Of a DNA stretch of 64,000 nt, positions 38,519 through 48,200 are shown piece after piece (within the stretch, counting starts at the first letter, position 1; the number at the start of each line of letters is the position of its first letter). Made by a program: the position numbers and the translations under genes. Below the pieces are notes generated by a model. It saw only the letters and a list, made by a program, of their open reading frames with translations, searched no databases and was not told where the DNA came from. The DNA comes from PRS1 sp965250265 (GTDB taxonomy: Bacteria; Bacteroidota; Bacteroidia; Flavobacteriales; Flavobacteriaceae), in assembly GCA_965250265.1 (NCBI GenBank), contig CBDFNO010000015.1, positions 558,001-622,000 on the forward strand. Direction: 5' to 3'.

Positions 38519-38532
38519 TTGATTTTTATCAA
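38519..38532 (+). promoter_or_regulatory. Perfect FNR-type box
   Basis: TTGATTTTTATCAA is an exact match to the Fnr/Crp dyad TTGAT-N4-ATCAA. It lies 77 bp upstream of the NosR/NapH-like gene. A second palindrome TCAAATATTTGA (38529-38540) overlaps its right half. The Crp/Fnr protein encoded at 35597 is the obvious candidate regulator. Confidence 0.75.
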
Positions 38533-38609
38533 ATATTTGAATCAAGACGAATAACTCACAAAACCTATATTGCTCAAATTAAATCTATTAGGCAAATCGA
38601 ATAAACATT

Positions 38610-39659
38610 ATGACCAATTACAACTTTAAAACTGGAGATCAATTGTCTCCACGATCAATTCTAATCTGGAGGATAGTTCAAACTTTAGTTTGGCTTGTAG
38701 GAGTTTTCATTCTCTTCAATTTGATATTTTATCCAACTACTGGTATTCATTTATTTTGGAACATATTAATTCCTATTGCTCCAGCACTTCTAGTTGTTGC
38801 AGTAGGAGTGTGGAGGAATGTTTGTCCAATGGCATCAACTGCACTTTTCCCAAGACATATGGGGTTTTCAAAAAGGAAAAAATTAACTATTGCACAAGCA
38901 GGTAAATTGAACCTAATTGCTGTTATTGCCTTATTTGTAATTGTGCCTTTACGACATGCTATATTTGATATGAATGGATTGGCCACTGCTATATTAATAA
39001 TATCGTTGGGAATAATTGCAGTAATTGCAGGAATGCTATATGAATGGAAAAGTGCGTGGTGTTCAGGTCTATGTCCGGTTCACCCGGTGGAAAAATTATA
39101 TGGCTTAAATAATCGGTTGTCGTTACCAAATGCCCATTGTAATAAATGTTACCGTTGTGTAACTCCATGTCCTGATTCAACTTCGGGAATTAATCCTCTT
39201 TCTTCAAAAAAAACTTCCTATCATAATATTGCCGGGTTTCTTATGGTAGGTGCTTTCCCTGGATTTATATGGGGATGGTTTCAGGTTCCTGATTATTCAG
39301 GATTTACAAGTATTGAACAAGTTTTTTCCATTTATCAGCTACCTGTGTTAGGGCTTTTAGCTACAACCATTTTGTTTTTGGTATTGAAAAGATTTTTACA
39401 GGAAAATGTTTTAATTGGATTCTTTGCTGCTACTGCAGTTTCTTGTTATTATTGGTTTAGGATACCCGCTTTGTTTGGATTCGGTATTTATCCAGGTGAT
39501 GGAATGCTTATAGATTTAACAGGAATATTACCTGAATGGGTAATAACCATTACTATTTTTACTACAACCCTTTTCTTTTTTTGGTGGATTGTTTTCAGTA
39601 AACAAAATAAAAAGAGTTGGGCAATCAGACCTACTTACGCAGATAAAAGAATTAATTGA
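38610..39659 (+). CDS. NosR/NapH-like membrane Fe-S protein
   Basis: 349 residues with about seven membrane helices. It has two cysteine clusters of the NapH/NosR/CcoG type: CSGLCPVHP near residue 155 and the 4Fe-4S motif CNKCYRCVTPCP near 172. A GVWRNVCPMAST segment is also typical of this group. Such proteins pass electrons from the quinol pool to periplasmic reductases. An exact FNR box in the promoter region suggests induction under oxygen limitation or NO. The likely partner is the di-haem cytochrome upstream; I cannot name the physiological acceptor. Confidence 0.82.
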   Translation: MTNYNFKTGDQLSPRSILIWRIVQTLVWLVGVFILFNLIFYPTTGIHLFWNILIPIAPALLVVAVGVWRNVCPMASTALFPRHMGFSKRKKLTIAQAGKLNLIAVIALFVIVPLRHAIFDMNGLATAILIISLGIIAVIAGMLYEWKSAWCSGLCPVHPVEKLYGLNNRLSLPNAHCNKCYRCVTPCPDSTSGINPLSSKKTSYHNIAGFLMVGAFPGFIWGWFQVPDYSGFTSIEQVFSIYQLPVLGLLATTILFLVLKRFLQENVLIGFFAATAVSCYYWFRIPALFGFGIYPGDGMLIDLTGILPEWVITITIFTTTLFFFWWIVFSKQNKKSWAIRPTYADKRIN

Positions 39660-40002
39660 AATACTTTTAAAGCATCTTGAGGATTTAAATCAGTTATTTT
39701 AGGATTTACTCTTTTGTGCTTTTCCATAAAAAGGGACTGCTTCTGGACTACCTTATATTTAATGTGTATTCAAATGTAAGAAAAACATAGGTTGCCGAAA
39801 ATGGAAATATTTTAAAGCTTTTTAGACAAAAGTGTTTTATTATAGAATTTTATTTGTAGTGAATTTTTGGCACAAAAAACCCTACTCAATTTCTTAGATA
39901 GTTCTAGTGTATTGATACTGCTTTTAATATAAAGTATCTGGCTAATACAAGTGTCTTGCAACATACTTGAAAAATTACCGTCTTTTTCTGAAAATAGTAA
40001 TC
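39660..40002. other. 343-bp intergenic region without gene
   Basis: No coding frame, tRNA or strong hairpin is visible. A 13-nt piece at about 39849-39861 (TTTTATTTGTAGT) matches part of the 29-nt box found at 35302 and 44888, in the same orientation, and may be a degenerate relative. Confidence 0.4.
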
Positions 40003-41232
40003 ATGCTTCCTTCAAAACCGTTAATCTTTTTATGTTTCTTAGTTGTTTTATCCTGTAATAAAAACATTGAAAATGTACTTGTACTAAGAGACGCTAACAT
40101 TATTAACACCTATAACGGACAAATAACAAAGAATTCCGTTCTTATACACAATGATATTATCCAAGAAATTGGGGACTACAAAAGCTTGACCATTGGTAAG
40201 AGAACTAAAATAATAGATTGCAACGATAAATACCTGCTCCCTGGGTTTTTCGATATGCATACGCACATTTTAGAACATAAAAATTCAACCCAATTTCTCG
40301 ATTCACTGTTAGCGGTTGGAATTACAGGCATTCGGGATATGGGTGGTCATACTGACTCCATAGCTCAAATAAAATCCAATATCTATAGAGGCATCATCAA
40401 TGGACCGAATATCTATTTTGCAGGATATACTCTAGATGGATTTAAACAAAAAGATAGTCCAGACCCAACCACGTTAATTATTAATGACTCTACAAATCTC
40501 AATGAGGTAGTTTCAATGTTAGATAGACAAAAGGTAAACTTTATAAAAGTACATAGTTATTTTCCACATAATCGCTTGGAGGAATTAATTGATATTTCAT
40601 CTCAACATGGTCTATCTGTAGTTGGCCATATTCCGCTAAAGATTGACCCAGAAGAAGCCATTGAGATGGGAATAAAATCCATTGAGCATATCAATTCCAT
40701 TATACAAGGATTGGTTACAAAAGAGTCCAATGGAATAGAAAGCATTACTCAAGCATTTTATGCTATTGATTCCACTTACTTAGATTCTTTGTCAAAGGTG
40801 TTCATAGAACACAAAGCTGCTTTTACCCCAACGCTTCATATTGTTAACAAAACATATGAATCTAATCCTGATGAAAACCTACAAAGACTAGGTAAGTTAA
40901 TGATGGATAGGTTCTTACCAATGGTATTAACGCTAAACAACAATGGCGTATTAATTTTGGCTGGTAGTGATGATGTGCCTATTGATGAAACAAACTATAT
41001 GTCTTTACATAAAGAACTTAAATGGTTAGTAAAAGCTGGGTTAACTAATTTAGAGTCCATACAAACTGCCACTATTAATCCAGCAAAATTTTTAAATATA
41101 GAATCTCAATATGGTTCAATAGACATAAATAAAAAAGCTGATATAATTATTTTGAATAGTAATCCATTAGATGATATTTCAAACACAATGGATATTTCAA
41201 ATACTATTGTAAATGGAAAGTCTTTTGATTGA
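40003..41232 (+). CDS. Amidohydrolase-family lipoprotein
   Basis: 409 residues. N-terminal lipoprotein signal MLPSKPLIFLCFLVVLSC (Cys18), then an imidazolonepropionase-like amidohydrolase. The metal-binding HxH is DMHTHILEH (His86, His88). Later metal-site features include VVGHIPL with IEHINS and the aspartate in LAGSDDVP. The C-terminus has the usual beta-sandwich return (SIDINKKADIIILNSNP). A longer frame from TTG at 39967 is unlikely. This is the third amidohydrolase in 12 kb, after the propeller fusion and the D-aminoacylase-like protein. Confidence 0.85.
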   Translation: MLPSKPLIFLCFLVVLSCNKNIENVLVLRDANIINTYNGQITKNSVLIHNDIIQEIGDYKSLTIGKRTKIIDCNDKYLLPGFFDMHTHILEHKNSTQFLDSLLAVGITGIRDMGGHTDSIAQIKSNIYRGIINGPNIYFAGYTLDGFKQKDSPDPTTLIINDSTNLNEVVSMLDRQKVNFIKVHSYFPHNRLEELIDISSQHGLSVVGHIPLKIDPEEAIEMGIKSIEHINSIIQGLVTKESNGIESITQAFYAIDSTYLDSLSKVFIEHKAAFTPTLHIVNKTYESNPDENLQRLGKLMMDRFLPMVLTLNNNGVLILAGSDDVPIDETNYMSLHKELKWLVKAGLTNLESIQTATINPAKFLNIESQYGSIDINKKADIIILNSNPLDDISNTMDISNTIVNGKSFD

Positions 41233-41237
41233 AACGC

Positions 41238-41996
41238 TTATTGCCTTTCCTCTAGTTCTTTCTCAATTTCGGTTATCAGGCCTTGACCTTGTTTTAAAGT
41301 TATTTGAAATATTTGTTGTCTATCTTTATTAGACTCCTGTGAGAACGTATAAAATCGATCCAATGCTAAATAGGTAGGTGAATTAGGGTCATTGATCCAA
41401 CTGATGTCAATTTTTTTAATATCAAACCAATCTTGTTCATAATGCTGAGTCAAATAACTGTAAGGTGCTAAGTTTGGGTTTTGAAATAAAAGTTCGGAAT
41501 TCACATTATTTATCTTTTCTATGACTGATTGCCAAGCTTCGACAAACGTATAATAATCACTTATCTGTTTTTGTAAATTCTTATTTTTTAACGTATAAAT
41601 ACTGCCGGTATTGATCATCTCATCATAGGTACTTGTGGTAAAACGTAGATCATACCATTGTGATCTGAACATCTCATTGACAGTCAACAAATCCTGAACT
41701 GTTTTTACCTGATAAAATTTTTCTAATGCTTCCTCTGAAAGAGATATATTAATGGTACTTAAAGAATCACGACTTTTTATTCCAATTAAATTACTGTTTA
41801 TTTCTGCTTTTAGTTGAGTTAAAAATGACAGCTCTTTTTGACGTTCTTTTCTATCTCCATTCCAATTGTTAATACTCAAAGCAATTAAAATACCAATAAC
41901 AACAAGTACAATTTCACCAATAGCATATTTAAGGTATTTTCCTGTTTTATTTTGTTCCATAAGGTTGTAACGTATTTTACTAAAGAATTTAATCAT
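41238..41996 (-). CDS. DUF6090 family membrane protein, paralogue 1
   Basis: 252 residues. The first ~46 residues form the family signature with one membrane helix (KTGKYLKYAIGEIVLVVIGI, then LIALSINNWN), followed by a long soluble, helix-rich periplasmic domain. Function unknown. It is the most downstream of three tandem paralogues on this strand; their N-terminal 46 residues are almost identical while the rest diverges widely. It converges on the amidohydrolase gene with 5 bp between the stops. Confidence 0.82.
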   Translation of the reverse strand: MIKFFSKIRYNLMEQNKTGKYLKYAIGEIVLVVIGILIALSINNWNGDRKERQKELSFLTQLKAEINSNLIGIKSRDSLSTINISLSEEALEKFYQVKTVQDLLTVNEMFRSQWYDLRFTTSTYDEMINTGSIYTLKNKNLQKQISDYYTFVEAWQSVIEKINNVNSELLFQNPNLAPYSYLTQHYEQDWFDIKKIDISWINDPNSPTYLALDRFYTFSQESNKDRQQIFQITLKQGQGLITEIEKELEERQ

Positions 41997-42089
41997 GTTT
42001 AATTGTTATTATTAATTTATTCACTAAACATTTCAAGCATAAATGTTAAATTTTCAAGACTAGATTTGTAAATGAACTCATTTTAATAA

Positions 42090-42875
42090 TCAATTATTAA
42101 GAAAAGCATACTTATTTCCCAGATATTTAATACAGAATTCTATCTCACTTCTCATTTGCAATAATAGTTTTTCATTTATAATTGAAGTAATAGTAATGGT
42201 GCTTGCTAGTTTATGTAATTCCTTAATCTTAAATATACATTTCCGAGCTAATGAACCATGATAAATTTCCATTTTAGTAAGTTCTGTTTCTTTTAATTGA
42301 CTTAATTCATAAGTATTATGACATTGTGAAGCTAATTCACGAATATCCATTCTGGCTTTTCTTGGTAATTGATTAAAACGATCTAGTTGTTTATCAAAAT
42401 TTTTATAGAATGTGTTAATTAAAGAAATAAGTGTGTCATCCTTGACCAAAGCTTGTTCTCCTCTTACTTTCAATCCATCCCACGTGTTCTCATTACGATA
42501 ATTAGGGATAATATCCGATAATTTCCATGCTATTAGGTAAGCTATTCTTGCGCTATCAATTTCCTTGTATTTTTGGGATTCAAAAGCTTCAAGAACCTCA
42601 ATACCAGCTTCATATTGTACTGAAAACCTATTGATATTATCATTAATTAAATTAATATCATTTTTTAAATCTTTATGAATTGATAGTAAATACTGTTTTT
42701 TTAAATTTTCTGACTGTATTCTTGCTTTTCTAAGTTCATTCCAATTATTAATACTCAGGGCAATCAAAATACCTATTACAACCAATACAATCTCACCAAT
42801 AGCATATTTTAAGTACTTGCCTGTTTTATTTTGCTCCATAAGGTTATAGCGTATTTTACTAAAGAATTTAATCAT
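42090..42875 (-). CDS. DUF6090 family membrane protein, paralogue 2
   Basis: 261 residues from the ATG at 42873-42875 (MIKFFSKIRYN). Same N-terminal module as paralogue 1, then a different soluble domain with a cysteine-containing C-terminus. The start overlaps the stop of paralogue 3: the eight bases ATGATTAA contain both, so translation is probably coupled. The in-frame ATG at 42887 would lengthen the overlap and lacks the conserved start. Confidence 0.82.
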   Translation of the reverse strand: MIKFFSKIRYNLMEQNKTGKYLKYAIGEIVLVVIGILIALSINNWNELRKARIQSENLKKQYLLSIHKDLKNDINLINDNINRFSVQYEAGIEVLEAFESQKYKEIDSARIAYLIAWKLSDIIPNYRNENTWDGLKVRGEQALVKDDTLISLINTFYKNFDKQLDRFNQLPRKARMDIRELASQCHNTYELSQLKETELTKMEIYHGSLARKCIFKIKELHKLASTITITSIINEKLLLQMRSEIEFCIKYLGNKYAFLNN

Positions 42876-43890
42876 TGTTATTTTCAATTTTGGTTGCTAA
42901 AGGCTTACTGCCATTTTCGTAAGCTCCATGGTACATATTTGTGCTATCTCGTTGTTTACTGAATCTAATAAACTGACCTCCTGCTGCAATCTTATTGGGA
43001 GCATAGTTAAGCCACTCTGACGTATCCTTAGCTTTAGTTACAATATAATATCTGTTATTGTTTGTGATGAATTGAAGCGTATCACCAAAAAATGTACGGT
43101 AATTTCCTAAGATTTTCGAATCTGTTTCTAAGTCATTAAATGCTAATGATTTTTCATCGTGCCTACTCAATATTTTGTTAATGTCATTGTAAGTGTCTAA
43201 AGCTGATTTTGCATAATTTAGATTAAATAATAAATAATTATTTATGGCAGATGATTGATACTCTTTTACCATCCCTTTATATCTCACATTATTTAAAAAA
43301 TAATCAACACGTTCAGCATTCAAATGTGATGGTGCCTCAGAAGAATACCAATCGTATTTTTCAAATAAAATGTCATCAAATTTTGCTACTTTTTCATTAA
43401 AACTGGTTTCAGAATCTTGAACATAAACAAAGTGGTCATTATATTGTAGGTATAGCTGTTCATGTATTGCTTCATATTCGTACGGAATAATATCTTGTAC
43501 TCGCATTAAGTTATTAAAACCAATATTTTTGAGGTTGATTTGCATAAGGTTAAATATCAGAGAATGTAAGTGATTAGAATTTGAATTTTGATAATCTTCA
43601 ATGGTAAGCTTATTGCCTAGTACTAAGCGCATTAACGAATCTTTAGTAGCATAGAAATTTGTTATCTCATTTATTTCAGAAATATCAGCTTTTATATCTT
43701 TTTGAATTTTTTGTAAAAGGTTGCTTACTTTTAGTTTGTTTTGTCTTTTTTCATTCCAATTATTAATACTCAAAGCAATCAATATACCAATTACTACCAA
43801 TACAATCTCTCCTATCGCATATTTAAGGTATTTGCCTGTTTTGTTTTGTTCCATAAGGTTGTAGCGTATTTTTCTAAAGAATTTAATCAT
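42868..43890 (-). CDS. DUF6090 family membrane protein, paralogue 3
   Basis: 340 residues beginning MIKFFRKIRYNLMEQNKTGK, the longest of the three. After the conserved N-terminal helix, the soluble part is rich in Asn, Lys and aromatic residues without a known motif. It is the first gene of the three-gene set and lies 68 bp downstream of mmuM on the same strand. Confidence 0.82.
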   Translation of the reverse strand: MIKFFRKIRYNLMEQNKTGKYLKYAIGEIVLVVIGILIALSINNWNEKRQNKLKVSNLLQKIQKDIKADISEINEITNFYATKDSLMRLVLGNKLTIEDYQNSNSNHLHSLIFNLMQINLKNIGFNNLMRVQDIIPYEYEAIHEQLYLQYNDHFVYVQDSETSFNEKVAKFDDILFEKYDWYSSEAPSHLNAERVDYFLNNVRYKGMVKEYQSSAINNYLLFNLNYAKSALDTYNDINKILSRHDEKSLAFNDLETDSKILGNYRTFFGDTLQFITNNNRYYIVTKAKDTSEWLNYAPNKIAAGGQFIRFSKQRDSTNMYHGAYENGSKPLATKIENNND

Positions 43891-43958
43891 GTATAGTTAG
43901 TTAGATTATTCATAAAGATAAAAAGAAAATAATAACCTCTTATAAACACAAGCTTCTC

Positions 43959-44873
43959 TTAATTTTTAGCTAGAAATTCACTAAGACTTTTTATATGCTC
44001 TGGACCAATTCTACAACATCCTCCAAGAATATCTGTTCCCAATTTAATCCATTCCTTAGCCATCTCAGTATAAACATTAGGATCTGATAGACCCATCCAA
44101 GTTTTATTTTTGGCTATATATACTTCGCCTGAATTGGGGTAAATTACTATTTTCTTTTCTCCCGATTTGGCTTTTACTGCTTTAATCAATCTGGAAATAT
44201 ATTTAGGTGCAGTGCAATTAACGCCTATGGCAAATACATTTGGATGTTTAGCAAAATAAGAAGCACATTCTCCAATAGGTGTACCATCATTGAGATGCTT
44301 TTCATCTTTACAAGAAAAGGAAATCCAGGCCGATTTATGAGTATTGTTCAATAACTCTCCTAAAACTTTAGCTTCTTGAAAGCTTGGAATGGTTTCACAT
44401 GCGAAAAAATCTGCATTAGAACGATCTAATAATTGAATTCTATTTTTATGAAATTCTTTTAAGATTTCATCTGAAACACCATAATTTCCATGATATTCCG
44501 AACCATCAGCTAAACAGGCTCCATAAGGGCCAATGCTTGCAGCAATAAGATGATTAACATCATTGGATTGAGAGTTGTTAAATTTATCAATTGCCATTTC
44601 GGCCAACTTTACTGTTTGGGAAATAAAGGCTTCAGCCTCATTGCAATCGTAACCAAGTGTCATAAAGCCTTCAATAGATGCTTGATAACTTGAGGTTATT
44701 AAACATTGGGCACCTGCCTTAAGATACTTTAAATGAGCTTCAATGATGGCCTCAGGATTGGTTACCAACATTTTGGCCGACCATAATTTGTGATCTAGAT
44801 TACATCCCTGACTTTCCAACTCATTAGAAAGTCCACCATCTATAAGTAAAGGATAATTGATCTTCATTTGCAA
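43959..44873 (-). CDS. mmuM: Homocysteine S-methyltransferase
   Basis: 304 residues of the zinc-dependent methyltransferase barrel. It transfers a methyl group from S-methylmethionine (or SAM) to homocysteine. Visible motifs: LIDGGLSNELESQG at the N-terminus, GVNCTAP with the first zinc cysteine near residue 225, and GGCCRIGPEHI with the cysteine pair near 290. MMUM-type proteins have this length, much shorter than cobalamin-dependent MetH. The start could also be the second ATG six bases on (MKINYP). The upstream region carries the 29-nt box shared with the D-aminoacylase-like gene. Confidence 0.88.
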   Translation of the reverse strand: MQMKINYPLLIDGGLSNELESQGCNLDHKLWSAKMLVTNPEAIIEAHLKYLKAGAQCLITSSYQASIEGFMTLGYDCNEAEAFISQTVKLAEMAIDKFNNSQSNDVNHLIAASIGPYGACLADGSEYHGNYGVSDEILKEFHKNRIQLLDRSNADFFACETIPSFQEAKVLGELLNNTHKSAWISFSCKDEKHLNDGTPIGECASYFAKHPNVFAIGVNCTAPKYISRLIKAVKAKSGEKKIVIYPNSGEVYIAKNKTWMGLSDPNVYTEMAKEWIKLGTDILGGCCRIGPEHIKSLSEFLAKN

Positions 44874-44887
44874 ATATTAGATATAAT

Positions 44888-44916
44888 TAAATATACAGAT
44901 TTTTATTTGTAGTAGA
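44888..44916 (-). promoter_or_regulatory. 29-nt shared upstream box, copy 2
   Basis: One mismatch to 35302-35330. It lies 14 bp upstream of the mmuM start. On the coding strand it ends TATATTTA, close to the Bacteroidetes -7 element, though very near the start codon. Confidence 0.5.
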
Positions 44917-44926
44917 TATTGAGCAT

Positions 44927-44957
44927 AAAAAAACCACTCAATTACTTGAATGGTTTT
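44927..44957 (-). terminator. Orphan rho-independent terminator
   Basis: 12-bp stem AAAACCACTCAA against TTGAATGGTTTT with one G-U pair in the minus-strand RNA, followed on that strand by seven T. No gene ends here on the minus strand, so the transcript it ends is unknown. Confidence 0.65.
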
Positions 44958-45145
44958 CTATTGTTAAGCTCCCCTTCATACCCTACTATCGAACCGCATT
45001 TCTTTGATGTTAAAAGAAATACCATTTAAAATTATTCTTTTTAGACATTGAAGAAAACAAACTAATCATTCTTCAGTGAGTTACACCCAAAAAGTAGATT
45101 TTATTAACTAAACTCCTTATAAATTAAAAGCAAAAACCTTACAAA

Positions 45146-45170
45146 AAGTAAGGTGAAACCTTACTTTTTT
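45146..45170. terminator. Strong short hairpin terminator
   Basis: 9-bp perfect stem AAGTAAGGT / ACCTTACTT with a 3-base loop and a following T run on the plus strand; a third repeat AACCTTAC lies just upstream. It can act in both directions. Confidence 0.6.
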
Positions 45171-45262
45171 CTCAAGAATACTACATAGCTTTATCCCTTA
45201 ATTTCTAATCATTTAGAGTCTAAGATTAATAGCTTAATCTATCTCTTACAATTGTTTAACTC

Positions 45263-45284
45263 GTTGGGTTATTAAATACCCAAC
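45263..45284 (+). promoter_or_regulatory. Hairpin immediately upstream of the first Rhs gene
   Basis: GTTGGGT and ACCCAAC form a 7-bp stem with an 8-nt A/T loop, ending 14 bp before the ATG at 45299. It lies where the ribosome loads and may tune translation. Confidence 0.4.
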
Positions 45285-45298
45285 TCATATTATATTTT

Positions 45299-48200
45299 AT
45301 GAAAACACAACCCATTACGCTATGCTTGATCCTATTATTTTTGATAAGTACAAAAGTAATCTCTCAAAGCTTTCCAGATAATCCAAGCCAAATTGTTGAA
45401 ACACCAGCATCCCCAACCATGTGGGAATTTCAAAAATATGGTAGCTATCCTGTAAGTATGCATACAGGAGTGCCTAATATTTCTATTCCTATAGCATTAG
45501 CTAAATCTGGTGTACTAGGAGTCCCTGTAAATTTGAGTTATCATGCATCAGGAATTAAGGTAGACCAGAAAGCATCTTGGGTTGGGCTAGGGTGGACTTT
45601 AAATGCAGGAGGTGCAATTACAAGAACCATAAGGAATTGTCTTGATGAAAGTAATCATGGGTATATTAATTACCCATTTAACGCTAGTGGCACTCTTGAT
45701 AAAGATACAGATCACGCTGAAATTGAGGAAACCATGGCAGGAAGTGTCGATTCTGAACCAGATCATTTTTATTATAATTTTCTGGGGTACTCAGGAAAGT
45801 TTGTATTTAATCATAATACAAATAGGAATGACGCAACTATTGCATTAATACCACACAATGACCTAAAAGTAACTTGGACCTTTTCAGGTGCATCAATTAC
45901 GTCCTTTACAATTTTAACTCCAGAAGGTATAACAGCCGAGTTTGCATATCCCGAATCATCCAATGAGACTAGATACAATCTTTTAGGTTCACATCAGGTC
46001 AACGCAAATGTTACCTGGCATTTAAAAAAATTAACCGCACCAAATGGGATTGACGAAATTACTTTTGAATATAAAACTATTAATACAGTATTCGATTGGA
46101 GAGTATCTGAATCTGAAAGCGTGAATTATCCAGACCCTTGCTATCAAGGTAATTATACTGTTAATACGAAAATAAACACAGGTGGTCTTTCTTTTTTTAA
46201 TGTTAAGCGCCTTGAAAAAATTATATTTAATAATGGTTATATGCTTTTTAATTCCTCTTCAGGAAATAGAGATGACGAACCTCAAGATGAAGATTTACGC
46301 TTAGATAATATTGAGGTGTATTCTGATATAAGTGGTACTCAAACTTTAATAAACAAATTTGAATTCACATATGATTATTTTGGAACTATTAACACATCTA
46401 ATAGTATACCTGACGATAGAGAGGTAAGGTTACAACTAGAAAAAGTTACAGAAAAGGGTGAAAACGGAGAAACCTTAAACCCATATGAATTTACTTATAA
46501 GGATTCAGGAGCGTATAATGAGTTGCCATATCGTTTTTCATATGAGCAGGATTATTGGGGCTATCCTAATGGAAAAATAGGAAATACTTCGTTAGTCCCT
46601 CAATATTCTTATACTGCAAGAGACCCGAACAGTACAGTGTTCAATATCGGTGATGCAGACAGAGATCCTGACCCGCTTTTTACTCAAGCAGGAATGATTG
46701 AAAAAATAACCTATCCTACAAAAGGGTATACCCTTTTCGAATTTGAAAGTAATAAAATACGAATATCGGAGGCTAGTGGTACAAATGAATATACGGTTGG
46801 CGGATTAAGAATTGAAAATATTAAGAATTATGATAGCGACGGTAGTTTGATCACTGAAAGATCTTACGGTTATACAAAAGCTTCAAATCCAAGCCATTCT
46901 TCCGGAATTTATAATGCAAACAGCTTTATTAGTCCGAATGATTTCCTTTTCATAAGACCTTACTATTTTAATGCTGCTCTCGACATCAATTGTAATCCAT
47001 ATGAAGGGCCTTATAAAACTTATATTACTTACAATGATGGTATACAACCTAATCCAACGGTAGGGCAAGATTTGGCCTCTGGTTTTTATAGTGAAGTCAT
47101 AGAATACAATGGGAGTGCTTTAGATCATAAAGGCTATTCGAGATATTATTATGAGACAACTAAAGATGACATTCATCAAGCCACAGGACCTTTGTCATTT
47201 GCATTAGATCGTTCTTGGGATAGAGGTCAACTACTTAAAAAAGAGGTTTATGAAAATGGCAATTCTTCTCCTATTGCAAGTGTAACCAACACCTATGAAG
47301 AGGTTCAAATTCAATCACCGATTAGTGCCTATAAAGCCGGTGGCAGGTTTGATGTTCAATCATCAAACTTCGAGGTTATATCCCCTTTTATTCTAAACTG
47401 GTTTAGAAATGAGCACTTTTTGTTGCTCTACTATGATCAACCGGTTATCTGGAAACGCTTAAAATCAAGCGTCACAGTTCAGGATGGTGTTTCTACTCAA
47501 AAGGATTATTTTTATGATAGTAATTTAAATCATTCCAACATAGTAAGAACTTCTACAACAGGTAGTGATTTAGAAGTTTTAGAAACTAATATTTATTATC
47601 CAGATGATATAACTGGGATTAGTTTTTTACCAGAAGGGGGAGATTTAACTGCTTCTGAATATACCCAAATAGAATACTTAAAAAGTGATGTTTTACATCT
47701 TACAAGTACGCCTATTCAAACAGTGACTAAAAAAGATGGAGCAATTCTTTCAGTATTACGATACCTATTTGACACTTTTGATAATATCACATTACCCAGT
47801 ATAATTCAAACTTCAAAAGGTAATGATGATGTAGAAGACAAATTGTTATTTAATGATTACGAAGATGGAAGACCAATCCATGTATCTAAAAAAGATGGTG
47901 TGGATGTAAGTTATATATGGGGCTATAACAATACAAAACCAATTGCAAAAATTGAAAACGTCTCTTATGCCAGTATTTCGAGTTTGGTAAGTAGTTTAAA
48001 TTTGGTTGGCTTATCGGATGATGATGATGATAGAACCATTGATATTATTAATACTAGTGGTTCTATAACATATGTTGGTAAAGAGGGTGATTTAAGAGAG
48101 GCTTTAGAGAGTTTTAGAACCAACGCAGCATTATCTAATGCTGTAGTTACTACCTATACCTATGACCCTCTAATTGGAGTAACAAGTATCACGGATCCTA

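Larger units (their letters stand above)
44917..45298. other. Intergenic region bracketed by two terminators
   Basis: No coding frame is visible. It contains a minus-strand terminator at its left end (44927-44957), a second strong hairpin at 45146-45170, and a hairpin just before the Rhs start (45263-45284). A short untranslated RNA transcribed leftwards between the two terminators is possible but not shown. Confidence 0.4.

Noticed and set aside
41238..43890. CRISPR or other repeat array
   Set aside because: The repeats are coding: they are the 5' ends of three DUF6090 genes. No CRISPR array was seen anywhere in the window.
44980..45020. A tRNA-like or tmRNA-like segment near 45000
   Set aside because: The TTCGA-like string is not supported by a cloverleaf or a T stem on either strand.
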